A program made the translations under genes and the position numbers. Positions 44,120 to 53,956 of a stretch of 64,000 nt of DNA are shown here, piece by piece. The notes under the pieces are model-generated. The model had not been told where the DNA came from, ran no database searches, and worked only from the letters and a program-made list of their open reading frames with translations. Source of the stretch: CAWCKS01 sp963763485 (GTDB lineage: Bacteria; Pseudomonadota; Alphaproteobacteria; Rhizobiales; Xanthobacteraceae); contig CAVXOW010000007.1 of NCBI GenBank assembly GCA_963763485.1, forward strand, positions 248,001-312,000, written 5' to 3'. Every line of letters begins with the position of its first letter. The first letter of the stretch is position 1.

Positions 44120-45351
44120 GTCGCGCCCCGGATGATCTCGACCGGGTGCAGCCGGGCGGCCTTGCGCGCCGGGAAGTAACCCGCCACGACGCTGGAACCG
44201 ATCGCGACCCCGCCGGCAATGGCATAGTGGATCCAGGTGTAGATGATCGGCAGCCGGTCGGCGTCGGTGAACGGCGTCTTGAATTCGAGCGAGCCGAGGC
44301 CGCGGCACAGCAAATAGCCGAGCCCCCAGCCGAGCAGCGTGCCGATTGCGCCGATCAGCAGCGCCTCGATGATGAAGATGTGGCGGACCGTGGCCTGGCG
44401 GAAGCCGAGCGACTTCATGATGGCGATGTCGCGGGTCTTCTCATGCGTAATGGTGGAAATGATGTTGTAGGTGCCGAAGCTCGCCACCAGCAGGATGGCG
44501 CCGACAATGGTGTACATCAGCACGTTGCGCAGCTGGATGGTCGACAGCAGGTCTTCCTGCGCTTCCTGCCAGGACACCGACTTGTAACCGGTCTCAGCGC
44601 CGATCCGCTCGGCGATCAGCCGCGCCGCCATCGGGTCATCGGCGCGCACCCGGATTTCGTTGATCAGCCCGGTCTGGGCTTCCAGCACCTGCGCGGTCTT
44701 GAGCAGGACATAGCCCGTGGTCTCGTCGGTCATCAGCAGGCCGTTGTGCGACAGCCCGACCACCGTCGCAGTCAGGTTGACGCCCTTGGCCGACGCCAAG
44801 GTCAGGTTGGAGTTGATCCGCGCGCCGAGCTTGGCGGCGAGCCGGTCGCCGAGAATGATCGCGTTGTTGGAGCGATACAGCGAATTCAGCGTGCCGATCT
44901 TCATGTGGGTCGCCAGCGTTGAGACATTGACCTCGCTCGGCGGATCGATGCCGACGATCGAGACCGACAGATTGCGCCCGGCGTAGCGGATGATCGCCTT
45001 CGACTGCACCGACGGCGCGACCGCGCCGGGCACCCAGCTTTCCAGTGCCTTGATGGTGGCGAACGGGTTCTTGATGCCGGGCCGGCGCACTTCCGGGGTA
45101 AGCCCGTGGATTTCAGCCGCGGCATAAACTTTCTCGGCCGGCTGCGGCAGCGGCTCGCGCAACTCGTCCGTCACCGAAACATGGGCCAGCGCATCGACCA
45201 GGCGGCGGATGAAGTCGTCCTGCGAGCCCTCCATCATCGCTTCCATCATGACCGAGAAGCCGACCCCGGTCGCAACGCCGAGAATCGCCACCAGCGTCTG
45301 CCGCGCGCGGAAGCGCACATGGGTCAGCGCGATCTGCAGCGTAAGATTCAT
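44116..45351 (-). CDS. FtsX/MacB-type ABC permease
   Basis: A 411-residue permease with four membrane helices: one at about 20-38, then a large periplasmic domain of about 230 residues, then helices near 290-310, 335-360 and 375-395. NPFATIKALESWVPGA and SVVGIDP-like segments belong to the periplasmic part, and MKSLGFRQATVRHIF is the coupling helix next to the ATPase. Such proteins do not carry substrates through a channel but pump them by mechanical movement (MacB mechanism). Overlaps the adaptor and ATPase genes by 4 bases each. Confidence 0.9.
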   Translation of the reverse strand: MNLTLQIALTHVRFRARQTLVAILGVATGVGFSVMMEAMMEGSQDDFIRRLVDALAHVSVTDELREPLPQPAEKVYAAAEIHGLTPEVRRPGIKNPFATIKALESWVPGAVAPSVQSKAIIRYAGRNLSVSIVGIDPPSEVNVSTLATHMKIGTLNSLYRSNNAIILGDRLAAKLGARINSNLTLASAKGVNLTATVVGLSHNGLLMTDETTGYVLLKTAQVLEAQTGLINEIRVRADDPMAARLIAERIGAETGYKSVSWQEAQEDLLSTIQLRNVLMYTIVGAILLVASFGTYNIISTITHEKTRDIAIMKSLGFRQATVRHIFIIEALLIGAIGTLLGWGLGYLLCRGLGSLEFKTPFTDADRLPIIYTWIHYAIAGGVAIGSSVVAGYFPARKAARLHPVEIIRGAT

Positions 45352-46343
45352 GGCGTCCAGTCGGTAGTGGCTTGTGTGCGAATCCGCATGCCGTCGCGAA
45401 TGTCTGATGTCGCCGGCGCGATCACGGCCTCGCCGGCGGAAAGGCCGCGCATCATCTCGATCGCATGGGTGCCGCGGATGCCGACCTCGACCTCGCGCCG
45501 TCGCGCGTGGTTGCCGTCAAGGACAAACACCGCGTTGCCGGTCACCGCATTGGCGGGAACGAGGACGACGTTGGGCTTTTCCTTGACGACGATGTTGGCT
45601 TCCACGCTCATGCCGACCTGCAACGGCGTGTCGTCGGGCAGCCCGATCCGCACCCGAAAGGTCTTGGCGACGGGATCGCCGGCCGGCGTCATCTGTTTCA
45701 CGGTGCCTTGCAGCACCCGGTCGGGAAATGCGTCGGTGCGCAGCAGCGCCGTCTGGCCGAGCGCGACGCGCGGAATGTCCTCTTCGTTGACGTCGGCGAC
45801 GATCCACAGCGGCTTCGGCAGGCCGACCTTGTAGAGGATGGTGCCGGGGTCGACCATGTCGCCGATCTCGCCGTCCTCGCGCAGCACGACGCCGTCCATC
45901 GGCGCGGCGACGCGGAAATAGTCGAGCCGCTGGGTCTGCGCCGCGATCTGCGACGACGCGCGGATCAAATCGCTTTCGGCTTTCTGGTAGGCCTGCGTCG
46001 TGGTGGCGCCGCGCGCCAGAAGCTGCGTCTGCCGGTCGAATTCCTGGCGTGCGAATCCCTCCATGGCACGCAGGTCGCTCAACGTCGCCTGCGCCTCGCG
46101 ATCGTCGAGCCGCGCCAGCTGGTCGCCGGCCTTGACCGTCTGGCCTTCGCAGCGGCATCGCTCGACGATGCGGCCGCGCACCAGCGGCGTCACCCGCGTC
46201 CAGGTCTCCGGTTCGACCGCGCCGGTGGCGTAGACGATCTCGGCGGCGGTTCCGATCCTGGCTGACGCAATTGTGACCGGCGTCCCGCGGCCGAGCCACC
46301 ACCACAGCGCGCCGGCAACGAGGACGATGATAACTGCGAACAA
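45348..46343 (-). CDS. HlyD/MacA-type periplasmic adaptor protein
   Basis: An adaptor of at least 331 residues, with TTG 46343 as the first possible start in this frame. The membrane helix begins at once (FAVIIVLVAGALWWW). Then come the lipoyl half-motifs (VKAGDQLARLDDREA, APMDGVVLREDGEIG), an alpha-hairpin around residues 80-130 and the beta-barrel. A more natural N-terminus, beginning at ATG 46419 with MKADVPKPPSRL, is in another frame; a loss of two bases in the GCGC run near 46350 would join them. It forms the transporter with the next two genes. Confidence 0.86.
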   Translation of the reverse strand: MFAVIIVLVAGALWWWLGRGTPVTIASARIGTAAEIVYATGAVEPETWTRVTPLVRGRIVERCRCEGQTVKAGDQLARLDDREAQATLSDLRAMEGFARQEFDRQTQLLARGATTTQAYQKAESDLIRASSQIAAQTQRLDYFRVAAPMDGVVLREDGEIGDMVDPGTILYKVGLPKPLWIVADVNEEDIPRVALGQTALLRTDAFPDRVLQGTVKQMTPAGDPVAKTFRVRIGLPDDTPLQVGMSVEANIVVKEKPNVVLVPANAVTGNAVFVLDGNHARRREVEVGIRGTHAIEMMRGLSAGEAVIAPATSDIRDGMRIRTQATTDWTP

Positions 46344-46476
46344 CGGCAGCGCGCGTCACGCGCGCCGGATTCAGCGCAAGTCTCAGGCGGGACGGCGGTT
46401 TTGGCACATCGGCTTTCATGCCGGCATAAGCCGGCAAGACGATGGTGGCGGCATTGACCTGCCGCAAACCGAATTT

Positions 46477-46606
46477 CCCCTCCCCCTTGTGGGGAGGGGT
46501 TAGGGGTGGGGGTCGATGTTAGTGAAAGGGGCGCTCGCTCAGCAGGATCAACTAGGATCCCCACCCCGACCGCTTCGCGGTCGACCCTCCCCACAAGGGG
46601 GAGGGT
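46477..46606. repeat. Intergenic palindromic repeat, family D
   Basis: Left end CCCCTCCCCCTTGTGGGGAGG and right end CCTCCCCACAAGGGGGAGGG are inverted (first quoted without its last base pairs). The inner hairpin GACCGCTTCGCGGTC matches other family D copies. Confidence 0.75.
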
Positions 46607-46630
46607 AAAACGACGGCGGGCATTTTTCCC

Positions 46631-47982
46631 CTACGCCACGCTGCGGATCGTCTTCGCCACCTTGTCGACGATCTCGCCGATCTGGTCTTCTGAGATGATC
46701 AGCGGCGGCGTCAGCGCGATGGTGTCGCCGGTGATCCGGAGCAGCACCTCGTGCTCGTGGAACGCGGCGTCGAGCGCGCCGAAGCCGCGGATGCCGGCGC
46801 CGTCGGCCTTCGGCGCCAGATCGATCGCCGCGGTGAGCCCCAGCGTGCGGATGTCGACCACGTTCGGTTCCTTCCGCAGCGTCATCACCGCATCGGCGAA
46901 CTTCGGTTCGAGCGTCTTCGCGCGGGCAAAAAGATCTTCCTCGCGGTAGATGTCGAGGGTGGCGAGCCCCGCCGCGGTCGCGAGCGGATGCGCCGAGTAG
47001 GTGTAGCCGTGGAACAGCTCGATGACATGCTCCGGCCCGGTCATGAAGGCGTCATGGACGGTGTCGCGCACCAGCACGCCGCCCATTGGCGCTGCGCCAT
47101 TGGTGACGCCCTTGGCAAACGTGATCAGGTCGGGGGTGACGCCGAAGCGCTCGGCGGCGAACGCGGTGCCGAGCCGGCCGAAGCCGGTGATGACCTCGTC
47201 GAAGATCAACAGGATGCCGTGCTTTGAGGTGATCTCGCGGAGCTTTTTCAGGTAGCCCTTCGGCGGCGGCAGCACGCCGGTCGACCCGGCCATCGGCTCG
47301 ACGATCACGGCGGCGATGGTCGAGGCGCCATGCAGGCCGACGATGCGCTCGAGTTCGTCGGCGAAATGCGCGCCATACTCCGGCTCGCCCTTGGTGAAGG
47401 CCTGCTTGTCGCGATCGTAGGTCGCGGGCAGATGATCGACGCCGGCGAGCAGCGTGCCGAACATCTTGCGGTTATTGACGATGCCGCCGACCGAGATGCC
47501 GCCGAAGCCGACACCGTGATAGCCGCGCTCGCGGCCGATCAGGCGGGTGCGGGTGCCTTCGCCCTTGAGCTGGTGATAGGCGAGCGAAATCTTCAGCGCG
47601 GTGTCGACCGCTTCCGAGCCGGAGTTGCAGAAGAAGGTGTGGTTCAAGATGCTCCGGCGCCAGCGCCGCGACCCGGCTTGCCAGCTCGAACGCCTGCGGC
47701 TGGCGCGAACTGGAACGGCGGCGCGTAGTCGAGCGTCGCCGCCGACTGCTGGATCGCCGCGGTGATCTTGTCGCGGCCGTGGCCGGCATTGGTGCACCAC
47801 ATGCCGGCGGCGGCGTCGATCAGCGTGCGGCCGTCGGTCGTGAAGTAGTGCATGTCCTTGGCGCCGGCCAGCATGCGCGGCCGCTTCTTGAACGCGCGGT
47901 TCGCGGTGAACGGCATCCAGAACGCCGAGAGGTCGTTCGGGATTGCGGTCGAGGATGTCTTGATGGGGGCGGCGATGTTCAT
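46631..47982 (-). pseudogene. Class III aminotransferase, two frameshifts
   Basis: A PLP-dependent omega-aminotransferase broken into three frames. From ATG 47982: FWMPFTANRAFKKRPRM and AAGMWCTNAGHGRDKI, the usual N-terminus. After PPFQF the segment PQAFELASRVAALAPEHL lies in a second frame, and from NHTFFCNSGSEAVDTALK on in a third, up to 46631. That third part has GYHGVGFGG, LLIFDEVITGFGRLG and TFAKGVTNGAAPMGG with the PLP lysine. Breaks lie near 47710 (extra C) and 47648 (extra T). Read through, the protein is about 450 residues, like beta-alanine-pyruvate transaminases. True pseudogene or indel errors. Confidence 0.82.
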
Positions 47983-48186
47983 GATGTGTTGGTCTCGCGC
48001 GGGGAGGGATTTCGGCAAGTGTATCAGTTTCGGTCGTCCCCGCGAAGGGACTCTCGCCGCCTGTTCTGCACGCGTCGTCGCCCGGAAAGAGCGGGTCGAA
48101 CGTCTCGTCAGTCCGCGTGAAGCTGCAGCGTATGCTGCGCAATTCGCGCGCTTTCGCGGGGGTGCATTGGCAAATGTTGAACATGC

Positions 48187-48597
48187 TCGCGGCTCGGTAT
48201 TCGGCACGATCGGATCGTGCGTGCGGCCGGCTTCGCGCATCGAATGCGGCAGCTTGTCGGGAATGACGTCGAGCTTGTCGCCGAGCCACAGCGCGTGCTC
48301 GACATGGTCATCATGCGGCAAGTCGGTGTTCGGGTGGATCAGCACCGACAGCCCGCGCGCGTTCAGCATCAGCCACGGCACCAGCTTCGGGAACAGGTCC
48401 GGGGCGAACGCGACCTGGTACATGGCGCGGGAGTGCGGGCCGACATTGACGTCGTGCCAGCGCCCGACCTGCACCGAAAAGCGCTCGGAGATCTGTTCGC
48501 GCAGTTCGCCGGCGATCTGCCGTTGCGCGGCGGAATCGAAATAGATGTGAGCGTGGTAGCTGACGATTTCGGAAATTTCGTGCGGGGCGGTGGTCAT
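48187..48597 (-). CDS. DOPA 4,5-dioxygenase family protein, stop not found
   Basis: From ATG 48597 with GAGG upstream. SYHAHIYFD, VGRWHDVNVGPHSRAMYQVAF and VLIHPNTDLPHDDHVEHALWLG, quoted in pieces, are the family's metal-binding histidines and core. The homologous part ends near 48187 (HDPIVPNTEP). There is no stop there: the frame continues without interruption through the start of the aminotransferase gene, ending at 47644. The DOPA dioxygenase family opens catechol rings for pigments in plants and fungi; bacterial members are of unknown use. A lost stop or an indel is likely at the 3' end. Confidence 0.75.
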
Positions 48598-48752
48598 GAT
48601 GGGGCCTCGTTGATGAGATGCCAATGTAGGCTTTCGCGAGCTTGCGCGAAATCCCTTCGGGCCCGTTTGCGACCGCGGAAATGCAGCGAGGGCCGATTTG
48701 CGCTTCCGCCCCCTCGTTACCAGCCGTGGCCCGGAAGTCAGGCGTTTGCTAT

Positions 48753-49000
48753 ATGTCGGTCATGACCAAAGAGCAGGTCAAGGAAGTTCTCGACCGCGTG
48801 CTGACCTGGCCGCCCCAGCGGCAGGAGGCGGCGGCGCACGTGTTGCGAGAGATGGAAGAGCAGCACGCGAACCGCGCCCGCCTGACTGACGAACAAGTGG
48901 CAGGAGATCGAAACTCGGCGCGCCGACTTCGCGGCGCGGGCGAGAGCGCTATGCGACCGATGAGGAGTTGACCGCACTTTGGAAAAAGTGCGGTCTATGA
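48753..49000 (+). pseudogene. Antitoxin of a ParD-like pair, two frameshifts
   Basis: ATG at 48753 or 48762. MTKEQVKEVLDRVLTWPP and RLTDEQVA are the N-terminal part. After one extra base near 48903 the frame gives EIETRRADFAARA, and after another near 48943 it gives ERYATDEELTALWKKCGL and a TGA at 48998-49000. That last piece is typical of antitoxins of this kind. Put together it is an 81-residue protein. The TGA overlaps the toxin start as ATGA. The damage is two single-base insertions. Confidence 0.7.
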
Positions 49001-49290
49001 AGGTTCGCTATCGCCAAAGAGCGTTAGCCGACATCGAGAACATTTACGACTATCTCAAAGAGCGAAGTCCGCGAGCGGCAACCGAGGTCGTTGCCCGCAT
49101 TGGCTCCGCTGCCGAACAATTGGGCCAATGGCCTCGCATGGGCCATCTCGGCCGCGCCGCCGCCACCTGCGAATGGGTCGTCGTCGGCTCTCCTTACATC
49201 ATCGTCTATGAAATAGATGAGCAGCCGGTGAGGTCGCGATCATCGCTGTATTCCACGGCGCGCAAGATCGCGACACGCACGTGCAAATGA
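48997..49290 (+). CDS. ParE/RelE-type toxin, 3' end frameshifted
   Basis: From ATG 48997: KVRYRQRALADIENIYDYLKER, shortened here, with WVVVGSPYIIVYEID, is the RelE/ParE fold with its basic strands. After DEQPV, near 49230, a missing G shifts the frame. The expected end VAIIAVFHGAQDRDTHVQ is found in the frame that then continues into the glycosidase gene without a stop. As written, the frame ends at 49290 with altered residues. Such toxins inhibit gyrase or cleave mRNA; the C-terminal strand is needed, so this one may be inactive. Confidence 0.65.
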   Translation: MKVRYRQRALADIENIYDYLKERSPRAATEVVARIGSAAEQLGQWPRMGHLGRAAATCEWVVVGSPYIIVYEIDEQPVRSRSSLYSTARKIATRTCK

Positions 49291-51501
49291 CCTCTCTCAC
49301 CCGCCGCGAGCTCGGCAAGATGGCGATCGCATTGGGAGCATCCGCGATGACCGAGACATCAGCGCATGCGGACGAGTCACCGGACGAGCGCGCGAAAAAA
49401 ACCGAGCAGCAGATGACCGACGACGAGCGATTCTACGCTGCTGGTCAGCGTGATGGGCGCCAACTTCGTGCGCCGGTGCGCGATCCGCGCATTCCGCCCG
49501 GCATGCCGATGAGCGCCGGGTATATGCCCGGAGTGCCCCGTCTCGGTATCCCGGCGCTGCTGATGAGCGATGCGGCCTCGGCATCACCAATCCCGGCTAC
49601 CGGCCGGGTGACACCGCCACCGCGCTGCCGGCCTCGCTCTGCGCTGGCCGCGAGCTTCAATCCGGCGCTGGCCCGCGCAGCGGGCGACGGTGATCGGGCG
49701 CGAGGCGCGCAGCCGCGGGTTCAATGTGCAGCTGGCCGGCGGCGATCAACCTGGCCCGCGACCCGCGCAACGGCCGCAACTTCGAATACTATCTCCGAGG
49801 ACCCGCTGCTCGAGCGCCGTGCTCGGCGCGGAGTCGGTCAGCGGGATCCAGGGCAAGGCGTCATCTCGACGCTCAAGCACTTCTGCCTGAACTGCAACGA
49901 GACCAACCGGCACTGGCTGGACGCGATCATCGATCCAGCCGCGCACCGCGAATCCGACCTGCTGGCGTTCGAGATCGCCATCGAGCGATCGCAGCCCGGC
50001 GCGGTGATGAGCGGCCTACAACAAGGTCAACGGCGACTACGCCGGCGGCAACAGCTAGCTGCTCAATGACGTGCTGAAGGGCGCGTGGGGATATCCGCGG
50101 TTGGGTGATGTCGGACTGGGGCGCGACGCCGAGCTGGGAGTTCGCGCTGCACGGCCTGGACCAGGAATGCGGCTGCCAGATCGACACCGTGTTGTGGCGG
50201 TGCCGAGCCGTTCACCGCGCCGCTGAGGCCGGCCTACGCCGACGGCAGGCTGCCGAAGGAGCGGCTGTCGGACATGGTGCGCCGGATTTTGCGCTCGATG
50301 TATCGCGGTCGGCATCGACCGCTGGGGTCGCGCGCGCCTGCAGGTCGACATGGCGGCGCACACGCGATTGCGTTGCAGATCGCGCGGCAGGGCATCGTGC
50401 TGCTGAAGAACGATGGGGTGCTGCCGCTGGCGCCCGACACGACCGCGAAGATCGCCGTGATCGGCGGCCACGCCCAGACCGGGTGTGCCGCCGGCGCGGG
50501 TCGAGCGCGGTGGTTCCGCCGGGCGGCTACGCGGCCGTGATCCCGATCGGCGGGCCGCGGCCGCTGGGCCGGTCCGCAATCTGTATCTGCTGCCGTCCGT
50601 CGCCGCTCGACGAGCTGAGGAAGCAGTTCCCGAAGGCGCAGATCGAGTTCGACCCCGGCCATGAGCCCGGCGGAGGCGGCGCTGCTGGCGCGCGCGCGCC
50701 GACGTCGCGATCGTGTTCGGCGATCCGCGTCGAAGGCGAGGGCTTCGACTATCCCGACCTGTCGCTGCCGTGGGGCCAGGACGAGGTGATCGCGGCGGTG
50801 GCGGCCGTCAACCCGAACACCATCGTGGTGCTGGAGACCGGCAACCCGGTGGCGATGCCGTGGCGGGAGCGCGCGAAAGCTGTCGTGCAGGCGTGGTATC
50901 CGGGGCAGGGCGGCGGCGCAGGCGCATCGCCGAGATCCTCACCGGCCGGGTCAATCCGTCGGGCCGGCTGCCGATCACGTGGCCGCAAAATCTCGCGCAG
51001 ACGCCGCGGCCGGAATTGCCCGGGCTCGGCACGCCGTGGGGCACGCCGACCACGATCCGTTACGACGAAGGCGCCGAGGTCGGCTATCGCTGGTACGCGC
51101 AGCAGAAGCTCGCGCCGCTTATCGCCTTCGGTCACGGCCTGAGCTACACCAGCTTCGGCTATCGCGATCTCGAACTTCGCGGCGGCGACACCGTGACCGC
51201 GAGCTTCACCGTCACCAACACCGGCTCGCGCGACGGCGCCGACGTGCCGCAGCTTTATCTCACGCATGCCGCCGGCGAGGACCGCCTGCGTCTGCTCGGC
51301 TTCGAGCGCGTCGAGCTGAAGGCGGGCGAGTCGCGCCGCATCACGCTGACGGCCGATCCGCGCCTGCTGGCGCGCTTTGACATGGCGGCGTCACGCTGGC
51401 GCATCGCAGCGGGAACGCATCGCGTCGTGGTGGGGCGTTCGGCGGGCGACGATGTGCTGGGCGGCGAGGTTGATTTACAGGAACAAATATTCGGGGTCTG
51501 A
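49287..51501 (+). pseudogene. Glycoside hydrolase family 3 (beta-glucosidase-like), many breaks
   Basis: The start has a twin-arginine signal (TRRELGKMAIALGASA). Then GH3 segments appear in changing frames: MSAGYMPGVPRLGIPALLMSD, GREARSRGFNVQLAGG, VISTLKHFCLNCNETNRH, an expected YNKVNG motif, VMSDWGATPSWEFALHG with the nucleophile Asp, RQGIVLLKNDGVLPL, then VNPNTIVVLETGNPVAMPW and FGHGLSYTSFGY (each shortened). At least nine frame changes are needed, and TAG replaces an expected Tyr codon at about 50057 (AACAGCTAGCTG). The 3' third from about 50940 is open. No functional protein can be made; the family normally has about 730 residues. Confidence 0.8.
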
Positions 51502-51518
51502 GCCAAGCGGCTCTTGCC

Positions 51519-51670
51519 ATCCTCCCCTGCGAAGCGAAGCGCAGCGGGGGAGGGGGACCGCCCGAAGGGCGGTGGAGGGGGCGCGTTCTCTTCGTTGGCG
51601 GCGGAGTTTGCGGGCCGCCCCCACCACCATGCTGCGCATGGTCCCCCTCCCCCGCAAAGCGGGGGAGGAA
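51519..51670. repeat. Intergenic palindromic repeat, family E
   Basis: Second copy of the element at 30744-30907, with ATCCTCCCC and GGGGGAGGA ends and the inner pair GCGGGGGAGGGGGACC and GGTCCCCCTCCCCCGC. Confidence 0.75.
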
Positions 51671-51771
51671 AGGGTTTCCCCGCTGACGCGGGGGCTTTCG
51701 CGATGTCGCTTCGGCTGGTACACGCGCGCCTGTAAATCAAAACTGACTGTGTGCTTGCCGCACGACTGATC

Positions 51772-53364
51772 ATGTCCGACAAAAGGCCGAAAAAACCCCA
51801 GAAGTTGCGCGCGCGGCTGCCGCGTGGGCTCGCCGACCGCGGTCCGGCCGAGATCGCCGCGACCCGCCGCATGGTCGAGACCATCCGCGAGGTCTACGAG
51901 CGTTACGGTTTTGAGCCGGTCGAGACCCCGGCGATCGAGTACACCGACGCGCTCGGCAAATTCCTGCCCGACCAGGACCGGCCGAACGAAGGCGTGTTCT
52001 CGTTCCAGGACGACGACGAGCAGTGGCTGAGCCTGCGCTATGACCTGACCGCGCCGCTCGCCCGTTACGTCGCCGAGAATTTCGACACCCTGCCGAAACC
52101 GTATCGCAGCTACCGGTTCGGCTGGGTGTTCCGCAACGAGAAGCCCGGCCCCGGCCGCTTCCGCCAGTTCATGCAGTTCGACGCCGACACCGTCGGCTCG
52201 GCCTCGGGCGCCGCCGACGCCGAGATCTGCATGATGGCCGCCGACACCATGGAAGCGCTCGGCATTCCGCGCGGCGAGTATGTGGTGAAGGTGAACAATC
52301 GCAAGGTGCTCGATGGCGTGCTGGAGTCGATCGGGCTCGGCGGTGACGAGAATGCAGGCCGAAGACTCACGGTGCTACGGGCGATCGACAAGCTCGACCG
52401 ATTGGGTGAAGAGGGCGTGAAGCACCTACTTGGTGAGGGTCGAAAGGACGAGAGCGGCGACTTCACCAAAGGCGCGGGGCTCGCAAAAGAGCAAGCTGAG
52501 CGAGTCTTGATTTGCACAAGGGCCGTATTTGGTCACGAGCAAAGGCGCGATGACGTCGCTCTTCCGTATGACGATATGGAAGAGGTGACTGTCCCCAACG
52601 TGAGTGGACCAAGGTTCATCGATAACTACGGAACGTTGATCTATTTGAGACAGGCCGGATTGAGCGACAGAGGCATCGCGGGAGTCGAAGAGCTCAATGA
52701 AATTGCGAGCCTTTGCTATCAATCCGGGTATGGAAGTAGACGAATAAAGATCGATCCTTCGGTGGTGCGCGGTCTCGAATACTACACCGGCCCCGTCTAC
52801 GAAGTTGAGCTGCTGCTCGAAACCAAAGACGAAAAAGGCCGCCCGGTTCGCTTTGGCTCGGTCGGCGGCGGCGGGCGCTACGATGGCCTGGTCTCGCGCT
52901 TCCGCGGCGAGCCGGTGCCGGCGACCGGCTTCTCGATCGGCGTGTCGCGGCTGCAGGCCGCGCTGCAGCTGATCGGCAAGCTCGATACCCGCCAGGATTT
53001 TGGCCCCGTGGTCGTTACCGTGTTCGATCGCGATCGCATCGCCGACTACCAGAAGATGGTCGCAGTGCTGCGCGCGGAAAAAATTCGCGCCGAGCTCTAT
53101 CTCGGCAATCCGAAGAACATGGGCAACCAGCTCAAATATGCCGACCGCCGCAACGCGCCTTGCGTCATCATCCAGGGCTCCGACGAGAAAGCGCGGGGCG
53201 AGGTGCAGATCAAGGATTTGGTCGAGGGCGCGAAGGCCGCTGCCGCCATCGCCTCGAACCAGGAATGGCGCGAAACGCGACCCGCGCAGTTCTCCTGCCG
53301 CGAGGATGAGCTCGTCGCCAAGGTGCGCGAGGTTCTGGCGCGGCACGACGTAAAGTGGGGATGA
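51772..53364 (+). CDS. hisS: Histidyl-tRNA synthetase with a compositionally foreign central block
   Basis: A 530-residue class II synthetase from ATG 51772. Motif 2 is SYRFGWVFRNEKPGPGRFRQF (shown in part), HisA motifs include VVRGLEYYTGPVYE and GSVGGGGRYDGL, and the C-terminal anticodon domain ends the protein. The region from about 52340 to 52765, encoding the insertion domain, uses codons unlike the rest (AGA, TTT, TTG, ATA) and is about 51% G+C by hand count over 52501-52740, against 62-72% in lines just upstream. The frame is intact across both edges. A replacement by recombination from another lineage is one explanation. Confidence 0.93.
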   Translation: MSDKRPKKPQKLRARLPRGLADRGPAEIAATRRMVETIREVYERYGFEPVETPAIEYTDALGKFLPDQDRPNEGVFSFQDDDEQWLSLRYDLTAPLARYVAENFDTLPKPYRSYRFGWVFRNEKPGPGRFRQFMQFDADTVGSASGAADAEICMMAADTMEALGIPRGEYVVKVNNRKVLDGVLESIGLGGDENAGRRLTVLRAIDKLDRLGEEGVKHLLGEGRKDESGDFTKGAGLAKEQAERVLICTRAVFGHEQRRDDVALPYDDMEEVTVPNVSGPRFIDNYGTLIYLRQAGLSDRGIAGVEELNEIASLCYQSGYGSRRIKIDPSVVRGLEYYTGPVYEVELLLETKDEKGRPVRFGSVGGGGRYDGLVSRFRGEPVPATGFSIGVSRLQAALQLIGKLDTRQDFGPVVVTVFDRDRIADYQKMVAVLRAEKIRAELYLGNPKNMGNQLKYADRRNAPCVIIQGSDEKARGEVQIKDLVEGAKAAAAIASNQEWRETRPAQFSCREDELVAKVREVLARHDVKWG

Positions 53365-53384
53365 GCGTTTCGCCAAACACCGCG

Positions 53385-53482
53385 GTCATTCCGGGACGCG
53401 CCGTTAGGCGCGGGCCCGGAATCCATACTCCCTGTCGGGGGTTATGGATTCCGGGCTCGTGCTTCGCACGCCCCGGAATGAC
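53385..53482. repeat. Intergenic palindromic repeat, family B
   Basis: Second copy of the element at 21358-21458, with GTCATTCCGG and CCGGAATGAC ends and the CCGGAATCCATA / TATGGATTCCGG inner pair. Confidence 0.85.
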
Positions 53483-53508
53483 GATGAGGAAATGTTCGCA
53501 GGCTAACC

Positions 53509-53919
53509 ATGCAATTCGACACCAAGATAGCCATCGTCATCCGCACCGACCTCGAAGCCTGGCAGAAGCTGAACGTCGCATCTTTCCTCGCCGGCGGCAT
53601 CGCCGCGACGTATCCGGAATGCATCGGCGAACCCTATGAAGACGGCTCGGCGACGAAATACCTGAGGCTGATCGGCCAGCCGATCCTGATCTATGGCGCC
53701 GACCGCCCGGCGTTGTCGCGGGCGCTCGACCGTGCGCTGACGCGCGGGGTGATGCCAGCGGTCTACACCGAAGACATGTTCAAGACCGGCCACGATGCGG
53801 CGAACCGCGGGGTCGTGAAGGCGGTCGCACGCGCCGAGCTCAATCTGGTCGGCATCGCGTTGCGCGCCGAGCGCAAGCTCGTCGACAAGATCGTCGACGG
53901 CCTGAAGTTTCACGGCTAG
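53509..53919 (+). CDS. DUF2000 family protein
   Basis: A 136-residue protein. FDTKIAIVIRTDLEAWQKLNV, shortened, with ASFLAGGIA and GQPILIYGADRPALSRALDRAL match the DUF2000 family, small alpha/beta proteins related to peptidyl-tRNA hydrolase PTH2 in fold. Their function is unknown. The gene stands alone between two repeats, 26 bases after the family B copy. Confidence 0.85.
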   Translation: MQFDTKIAIVIRTDLEAWQKLNVASFLAGGIAATYPECIGEPYEDGSATKYLRLIGQPILIYGADRPALSRALDRALTRGVMPAVYTEDMFKTGHDAANRGVVKAVARAELNLVGIALRAERKLVDKIVDGLKFHG

Positions 53920-53956
53920 GGCGCGACAAGCTTAACTCGAATCGCGATCTTTTTCT

